Below, one piece after another: positions 58,127 through 64,000 of a stretch of 64,000 nucleotides of DNA. Location of the stretch: NCBI GenBank assembly GCA_016806645.1, contig JACSYO010002004.1:84501-148500 (forward strand). The letters run 5' to 3'. Position 1 is the first letter of the stretch; every line of letters begins with the position of its first letter. Under the pieces are notes generated by a model. The model was not told the origin of the DNA and did not search any database. It saw only the letters and a program-made list of their open reading frames with translations. The position numbers were made by a program, and so were the translations under genes. Origin of the DNA: Ophiodon elongatus. Its lineage: Eukaryota > Chordata > Actinopteri > Perciformes > Hexagrammidae.

Positions 58127-58487
58127 TGTAGGAGCCATTAGTTCTGTCTGTGTATTATATGTGTGTGTGGAGCCTATCTCAGGTTGACCACGGGTGGCAG
58201 TGTGTATTAGTGTGGCAGGTAGTTTATATCTGGGGCACAGGTGCAACTGAGAGGTAATGATGCATGGGTGACGGGGAGATCGCACAGTTTTTACCGCAAA
58301 CAAGACACACCAGAGGGAGACCAGGAAACTAATAGATGTCAAGCCAGTTGTCAGTTGTGAACTGTAATTAAACGTGAACCTCACCCAAAGATACGAACGG
58401 CCTGGAATCTCTTTGTTACAGCGAGTAAGGAACAGGATCTTCTCCCACACCCAGCCGAGTGGCTAGTCACGGAAATCAGTCACTACA
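58127..58487 (-). mobile_element. Solo LTR with 5-bp target duplication
   Basis: A 361-bp segment with ends TGTAGGAGCC and GTCACTACA, flanked by ATTAT at 58122-58126 and 58488-58492. TG..CA ends with a 5-bp duplication are typical of an LTR. On the minus strand it contains a TATA-like GATATAAACTACC, which favours that orientation. No internal genes were seen. Confidence 0.68.
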
Positions 58488-58492
58488 ATTAT

Positions 58493-59027
58493 AACAGTAG
58501 AGCTAACTAGTTCCACCCGGTAGTACAGGAACATGCTGCTTCCTTAATTAACACGCCTCTTCCTCTTTTCATGAGCTGGTGAAGACGAGTGAGACGTGAA
58601 GCTTCAGTTCAAACGAGTCTCAACTAATCGGTTTTATTTTTATTTTAATCGCTGGTTCAAAATGAGAAGCATCTTTTGTCTAATATCAAAGACGTGAATG
58701 ACGATGATGATTACAGCAAGATTACACGCACCTCGTTTAATTTGCAGTATTTATTTTTTGATAGACGAAGCGTAGTATGAGTCACATACCTGTCCTTCTG
58801 GAGGCATCGACTGTATATCGATGGCCGAAGAGCAAATCCTCTTTTTTGGGAATGCTAAAAAAAAATTTGGTTTTCTTGCAGAATGCTTTTTGTTGAAGAT
58901 ACCCAATACATAATACAAAATACAAAAAAGATATAAAAATATACAAAGTACAGACAGGAGGTTATTCCCACTTTTCCTTGATCCTTTTGCAGACAGGAGG
59001 TTTTGCAATTTGGCCATCGATATAATA
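58493..59027. other. Non-coding spacer
   Basis: AT-rich; no gene or repeat identified. Confidence 0.4.
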
Positions 59028-59180
59028 AGTGGGTTTCACCATTGTATTTGTGGAGTGATGTTTTGAAGCCTCGAGTTCACGGTTTTGGTCGTCGCCATCT
59101 TGGCCTTTTTGCAACCAGTGAACGGAAGTGACCATATTTGAACGGCAGAAGACACGATTATCCGTCTCTGGTCACCTCGT
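59028..59180 (-). mobile_element. Dispersed element fragment (copy 12, outer body only)
   Basis: GTTTTGAAGCCTCGAGTTCA, CGTCGCCATCTTGGCC and GCAACCAGTGAACGGAAGTG match the outer body of copies 5 and 9. The array and central body are absent. Confidence 0.75.
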
Positions 59181-60765
59181 GAACCGTAACTAACACCAGA
59201 GAGGCTGCAGCTCAAAACGTAACGTAACAGTGTGGAGTCTTTCTCCTCAGTCTCTCCGTTCAGTATATTAAAGGCAGAACAAACCAAAATAAAGCCACTA
59301 AAATCCATTTAATCCATTTTGACCATGAAAATAGAAGCAGGTTTAGAGAATGGATGGGTGCATGGAGATCTAATTTGATTGTTGTTTTCTCTGTTGCTTC
59401 TCAAAATGCACATCTTAATATTACTGACACACAAAGCAAAGCAATGAAAAGGACGCTGCTACTAAATACCTGCAACCTGATCTTAATTTTAATGTATTTT
59501 ATTCATGAGATCGGCACCATAATGCCACAGCATCACGACTTCATATTTCATCATACATCAAGCCAGATGCCATTCCATTTAATGGAATTTTCAATTTAAG
59601 GCTATTTTTCAGGGCAGTAATGGACGCCGTCTGAGAAATCACAACCTCATTAGTTGGACACGTTATGCAGCTGAGAGCTCAAGAGGTTTACCGGCTGCTG
59701 GGCTCTGCATCACCTGCAAGCTCCGGCATTAAAATGACTGCGATGCCATCTGGAACCTGTCGAGCATGAGCCTCCGCCGTGTTTACACCCGTTTATGTTG
59801 TTGCCTTGCACCTTTTTTTATTTAACTCCACTTACTCAAGTTTTAACCAGTGAAATCCATCTGTTCCAGTGCAGCTTAAACAGCCTGCGTCAGGAAAACA
59901 CTCAGTCAGTCCTGACGCGTCCTCTGGGAAATAAAACAACAACAACGTTCAGCCTGGTTTCTTGCAGTGCTGCAATGTGAGTATATTTACTCAAGCAATG
60001 TACTGAAGTACAAATTCAAGGCAATTTACTTGAGTATTTCCATATTATTATACAACTTTACACGGATACTCCACTAATAAATACTCAAACAATAAGCCAC
60101 CAGAGGCCACAGTGATTTACAGTGATTTTAGAATTAAAGATTTACAACAAAACCCAACATTTTGTAATAATTTGTTAAAAGTATTCCACGGCTTCAAACG
60201 CAGCTCAGCCGGAGGTCATCAAGGACCGGAACTATCCGTTTTATTATGCACTTTATACTCCGTTACATTTATTTGATGACTTTAGAAATATCTACACACT
60301 TCTTGTGTTATTACTATTTCAACACGTCTTCAAATCCCACCAGACAATTAGTTGTTTTTTTATGTCTTTACTGTATTTTGTGTGTAAAATGTTTGTTTAC
60401 AATGGTCTTTTCTTTTGGAAAATAGACCTATATTCTAATTGGTTATGTTCCGAAAAATGTATTTGGTTTGTTGTCGGAGAGAAAATTCAAATTATTTAGC
60501 TTTGACAACAGTTTGCACAATATGTGTGAATAATGTGTAATTATATCTGCATCTGTCAAATGTTTTAATGATTTTAATAAATGTCACCTCATTTTATGTT
60601 ACTGTTTATTTTGTGACGATTTTAGTGAAATTTTAGGATCGACAAAAATTGCTTTTTAAGGATGATTTTAGAAAAAAAGTATAAACAACACACAGCATGT
60701 GTTAAATGTGCTAACACAAAATGTGTTGTCCTTAACTAGACACGCTAGTGTTTATAAATGAACAC
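59181..60765. other. Non-coding spacer with a common repeat fragment
   Basis: 59985-60075 holds TATTTACTCAAGCAATGTAC and TTTACTTGAGTATTTCC, part of a very common fish repeat. No gene was found. Confidence 0.5.
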
Positions 60766-60770
60766 ATGAT

Positions 60771-61459
60771 TATTATAGTTCAGCTTACCTTCTCTCCTGC
60801 CACTCTCACCTGCTCCTTCTCCCTTCAGTATTTAAACCCCAGCCTCACACACACTCACGGTCAGATCGTTCTCTGCATTGTGACAGACTTTCCCGCGTTT
60901 ACCCCCCGACTGGTTTCCCGGTGCCGACCCTGCCTGTTTGGACTTCCCGGCCTTGCCTCTGCCCGGTAAACCACCATAGCCTTCTGTCCCCGACCACGAG
61001 AATAACCTCTGCTCCCCCTGGTTTCTCCTGGTTTCTCTCCCTGGTTTCTCTCCCTGGTTTCTCTCTGGTTTCTCCTGTTTTTTCTCTCTGGTTTCTCCTG
61101 GTTTCTCCCTGGTTTATCCCTCTGGTTCTCCCTGGTTTATCCCTCTGGTTCTCCCTGGTTTCTCTCTCTGGTTTCTCTCTGGTTTCTCCTGGTTTCTCTC
61201 CCTGGTTTCTCTCTGGTTTCTCTCCCTGGTTTCTCTCTGGTTTCTCTCTGGTTTCTCCTGGTTTCTCCTGGTTTCTCTCTCTGGTTTCTCTCCCTGGTTT
61301 CTCTCTGGTTTCTCCCTGGTTTCTCCTGGTTTCTCCCCTGACGGCTTGGCGTTCCACCGAGACTGTTTGTCTGTTGCGTTTTCTGGCTGGAATAAAGCTT
61401 TGTTCTACTATTCCGTGTGTCCGCCGTACTGCTTCTGGGTCCTTACCACACCCGTGACA
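60771..61459 (+). mobile_element. Solo LTR, second copy of the family at 50272, with different minisatellite
   Basis: Begins TATTATAGTTCAGC (aligning with TGTCACAGTTCAGC through three transitions) and ends ACACCCGTGACA. A 5-bp ATGAT duplication lies at 60766-60770 and 61460-61464. It shares CTCTCCTGCCACTC, CAGTATTTAAACCCCAGC, TCACACACACTCACGG, AATAAAGC (61391) and TGGGTCCTTACC with the other copy. A CTGGTTTCTCTC minisatellite (61015-61345) has expanded within it at a different place from the 57-bp array of the first copy. Confidence 0.78.
61015..61345. repeat. CTGGTTTCTCTC minisatellite inside the LTR
   Basis: Irregular units of CTGGTTTCTCTC, CTGGTTTCTCC and CTGGTTTATCCCT. The minus-strand frame rich in GETREKPG is an artefact. 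Confidence 0.92.
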
Positions 61460-61721
61460 ATGATGTGTTATTTTGAACACATCTGGTTTGACAGCTTACT
61501 TTGCAGATTTAGATAATGAATACAAAATATAGTCAATAGATCAGTATTATAATTAAAATCAATAATGATACCATTTTTTCTTTCCCAATATTAATTTTGA
61601 TACCTGAATTTGTGTATCGTATACTATAACCCTGCATGTATGTGGTGCAAACAAATACATATAATGAATGCCAAGTTTCTTTTATCTTGTTATTATCTTG
61701 TTTATTTTCTAGTTACCATAT

Positions 61722-62256
61722 ACTTTGTATAAGAAGATGGGTTTGTCACCGTGACGTCACCCATTTATTTGCAGAACACTGTTTTGAAGTCTTGATTTGG
61801 CATTTTGGCCATCTCCATTTTGTTTTTTGGCCGTCGCCATCTTGGCTTTTTGCAACCAGAAGTGACACTAGAGGGCGGAGTTAAGTACGACCTTGTAGCT
61901 CCGCTCTAAAGCATCCCCTGCTTTATGGTCTGTTTGACTCTGAATGGACCATAACTTACTAAATGAACATCATGCTGTATTGAAGAAGACTTGAAACTAG
62001 AGATTGAGACATAAACTCATGTTTACAATGTTTACTGAGGGAATAAATCAAGAGAGAAGTAGAGTCATTTTATATAGACTTCTATACAACCAGAGGAGTC
62101 GCCCCCTGGTGGTCAGGAGAGAGAATGCAGCTTTAACACATGAAGCTTTGACTTCTATACAACCAGAGGAGTCGCCCCCCTGGTGGTCAGGAGAGAGAAT
62201 GCAGCTTTAACACATGAAGCTTTGACTTCTATACAACCAGAGGAGTCGCCCCCTAC
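61722..62256 (-). mobile_element. Dispersed element copy 11
   Basis: Outer body with CACCGTGACGTCACCC and CGTCGCCATCTTGGC, central body, then array units with minus-strand motifs at 62099-62112 and 62172-62186 (six Cs). A third unit is cut off at 62250 after GTCGCCCCCT. Adjoining sequence (ACTTCAGTAAAAGGTCTGAG) belongs to another common repeat. Confidence 0.86.
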
Positions 62257-62478
62257 TTCAGTAAAAGGTCTGAGTACTTCTTCACCACTGAATGTAACAG
62301 AGACTTACATCATCCCCGGCTACCATGAATATTTATACCACGTCGGAGGCTTTGATGAGCGGACTGAGATGCCATCATCGTCTTTAAATACTCACCTGGA
62401 TCAGAATCTGGTCAATTATAGTTTCTCAGGTTCGGCGTGTTAAAAGTTTTTTTTTTACTTTCTGGAGTTCTGGATAGT
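62257..62478. other. Non-coding spacer
   Basis: Short; starts with a fish-repeat fragment and contains no gene. Confidence 0.4.

Positions 62479-62542
<64 letters not shown>
62479..62542. repeat. (CA)n microsatellite
   Basis: About 32 uninterrupted CA dinucleotides. Confidence 0.97.
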
Positions 62543-62544
<2 letters not shown>

Positions 62545-62699
62545 ACTGATTTGGACTGGAAAAAGGATTTGATGTGAACAAGGATTCCTGTTCACTTGGT
62601 CGCCATGGAAACAAGATGTGGAGCGTCTACCTATCCGTCTGCAGCAGTGTGTGTGTGTCTGCATGTTTATGTGGCGTCTCGTTGATTCTATGTGTTGTA

Positions 62700-63345
62700 C
62701 TGCCTGTCTGCCTGCCTGTCTGTCTGTCTGCCTGTCTCTCTGTCTTTCTTTCGGCCTGCCAATCACTTCTAAATATATCATCTCTTTGCATTTTAATGAA
62801 TCTGTCCGATCTGTGTGCTACGATGTTCAGTCCTGGTTCGCTGACCACGCGCCTGTCTGTCTGTCTGTCTCTCTGCCCGCCCGTCTCTCTCTCTCTGTCT
62901 GTCTGCCTGCCCGTCTCTCTCTCTCTCTGTCTGTCTGTCTCTCTGCCCGCCCGTCTGTCTCTCTGTCTCTCTGTCTGCTTGTCTGCCTGTCTGCCTGCCC
63001 GTCTCTCTCTCTGTCTCTCTCTCTCTCTGTCTGTCTGCCTGCCCGTCTCTCTCTCTGTCTGTCTGTCTGTCTGCCTGTCTCTCTCTCTCTCTGTCTGTCT
63101 GCCTGCCCGTCTCTCTCTCTCTCTGTCTGTCTGTCTGCCCGTCTCTCTCTCTCTCTCTCTGTCTGTCTGCTGTCTGTCTGCTGGTCTCTCTCTCTCTCTC
63201 TTCTGTCTGTCTGCTGCCCGTCTCTCTCTCTGTCTGTCTGTCTGTCTGCCGTCTCTCTCTCTGTCTCTCTCTCTCTGTCTGTCTGCCCGTCTTCTCTCTC
63301 TCTGTCTGTCTGTCTGTCTGCCTGTCTGTCTCATACTCTCCTGTC
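62700..63345. repeat. CTGT/CTCT/CTGCC low-complexity tract
   Basis: Mixed CTGTCTGT, CTCTCTCT and CTGCCTGCCCGT units over about 650 bp. There is a more unique stretch at 62760-62850. Open frames on both strands (up to 265 codons) are Leu/Ser/Cys or Arg/Asp/Gln artefacts. Confidence 0.92.
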
Positions 63346-63849
63346 TGCGTCTCTTTGTGTGGCGGAGCTGAAGAGTTTTCACACTTCATTCAACACCTCC
63401 TGAGGAGACGACATCTGACACTTGAGATGAATTAAGTTAGAAAAATAGAACTTGTGTTGAAAAGCTGGAATTAGTTTTATTAAAGCAGTCGCTCGTCAGT
63501 CCGCCACATGTCTGGATTACAAGCTGTGATGTCTCACTCTGACGAGCAGTACTATGCCAAATTAAACAAAGATGATAATAATAACCAGAAGATGAAGAAC
63601 TTTATTAATATAGCACCTTTGAGACAGAGTTTACAAAGAGCTTTGACAGACGAAGCAAAAGACAATATAACAGAAAGACGAACAAAAGCAAGATAACAAA
63701 AACATATAAAAGCAATAAAAGCAATAGAAAGACCTCACATAAAAGCAAGTCTATAAAACTAGGATTTAAGAAGAGATTTATTAAGTCTTATCTCCTCAAA
63801 CAGATTCTTCTCTTCTTCTCTCTAAAGCTGAGGGGCCCCGATGGCAAAA
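63346..63849. other. Non-coding spacer
   Basis: No gene recognised. GAACTTTATTAATATAGCACC and CAGACGAAGCAAAAGACAAT (63597-63665) look like the end of an interspersed repeat. Confidence 0.4.
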
Positions 63850-64000
63850 GCAAAGTAATTTAAAGGAATGTTTCACCCTTAAAACAACCATTTATATATA
63901 AATAACTCACCGCGTGTTACCTGCAATTCTTCTAGAAAGTTTTGTTTGTCTCAGAGAATCAAAAAAACGCCCAGAAAACGGAGTAAATCCTTGATGAATT
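63850..64000 (+). repeat. Common teleost repeat running off the window
   Basis: AGGAATGTTTCACCCTTAAA, ATAACTCACCGCGTGTTACC and CAATTCTTCTAGAAAG match, from memory, a repeat frequent in percomorph fishes. Its far end is outside the window. Confidence 0.55.

Noticed and set aside
62574..63403. Leu/Ser/Cys-rich and Arg/Asp/Gln-rich frames of 250-265 codons
   Set aside because: CTGT/CTCT low complexity on both strands.

Overview
The window looks like a gene-poor stretch of a teleost (probably percomorph) nuclear genome. It has spliced vertebrate genes with GT/AG introns, an adrenergic receptor whose sequence resembles the fish-specific alpha-2D class, many minisatellites and microsatellites, and dense relics of fish transposon families (hAT, piggyBac, Harbinger, solo LTRs, MITE-like repeats). 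Identifications rest on reading the sequence and on remembered family features; no database search was possible.

Layout. 1-6266 (+): the 3' part of a C2H2 zinc-finger gene whose four visible coding exons join in matching phases. It is followed by an unusual tandem array of AATAAA-bearing units (6545-7200) and a 21-bp minisatellite. 8.7-17.4 kb: non-coding, with several copies of one interspersed element. 17.46-19.2 kb: a 1.7-kb polypyrimidine tract ending in a candidate small exon. 20011-25632 (+): an alpha-2 adrenergic receptor gene (adra2d-like) in two coding exons split by a 4.2-kb intron. Its last part carries a frameshift and lacks the TM7 NPxxY segment. 26-39 kb: repeats only, including a G-rich 25-bp minisatellite, a Harbinger-type element nested in another repeat, a second polypyrimidine tract and a 27-bp satellite with a regular three-unit higher-order pattern. 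39.4-43.4 kb: a cluster of dead coding sequence, comprising a minus-strand hAT transposase, an internally deleted piggyBac transposase and a frameshifted SAMD3-like pseudogene. 44-64 kb: no convincing gene; minisatellites, three LTR-like insertions with 5-bp target duplications and further interspersed repeats.

The most striking feature is a dispersed element, with at least eleven substantial copies and three further fragments here. It carries a 73-bp tandem array in which each unit contains CCACCAGGGGGCGA, close to the CTCF core motif, while its body carries a YY1-like CAAGATGGCG motif. About 30 CTCF-like motifs are spread over 64 kb in both orientations around the two genes. If bound, they could make this a transposon-built boundary landscape; that is inference and needs ChIP or Hi-C data.
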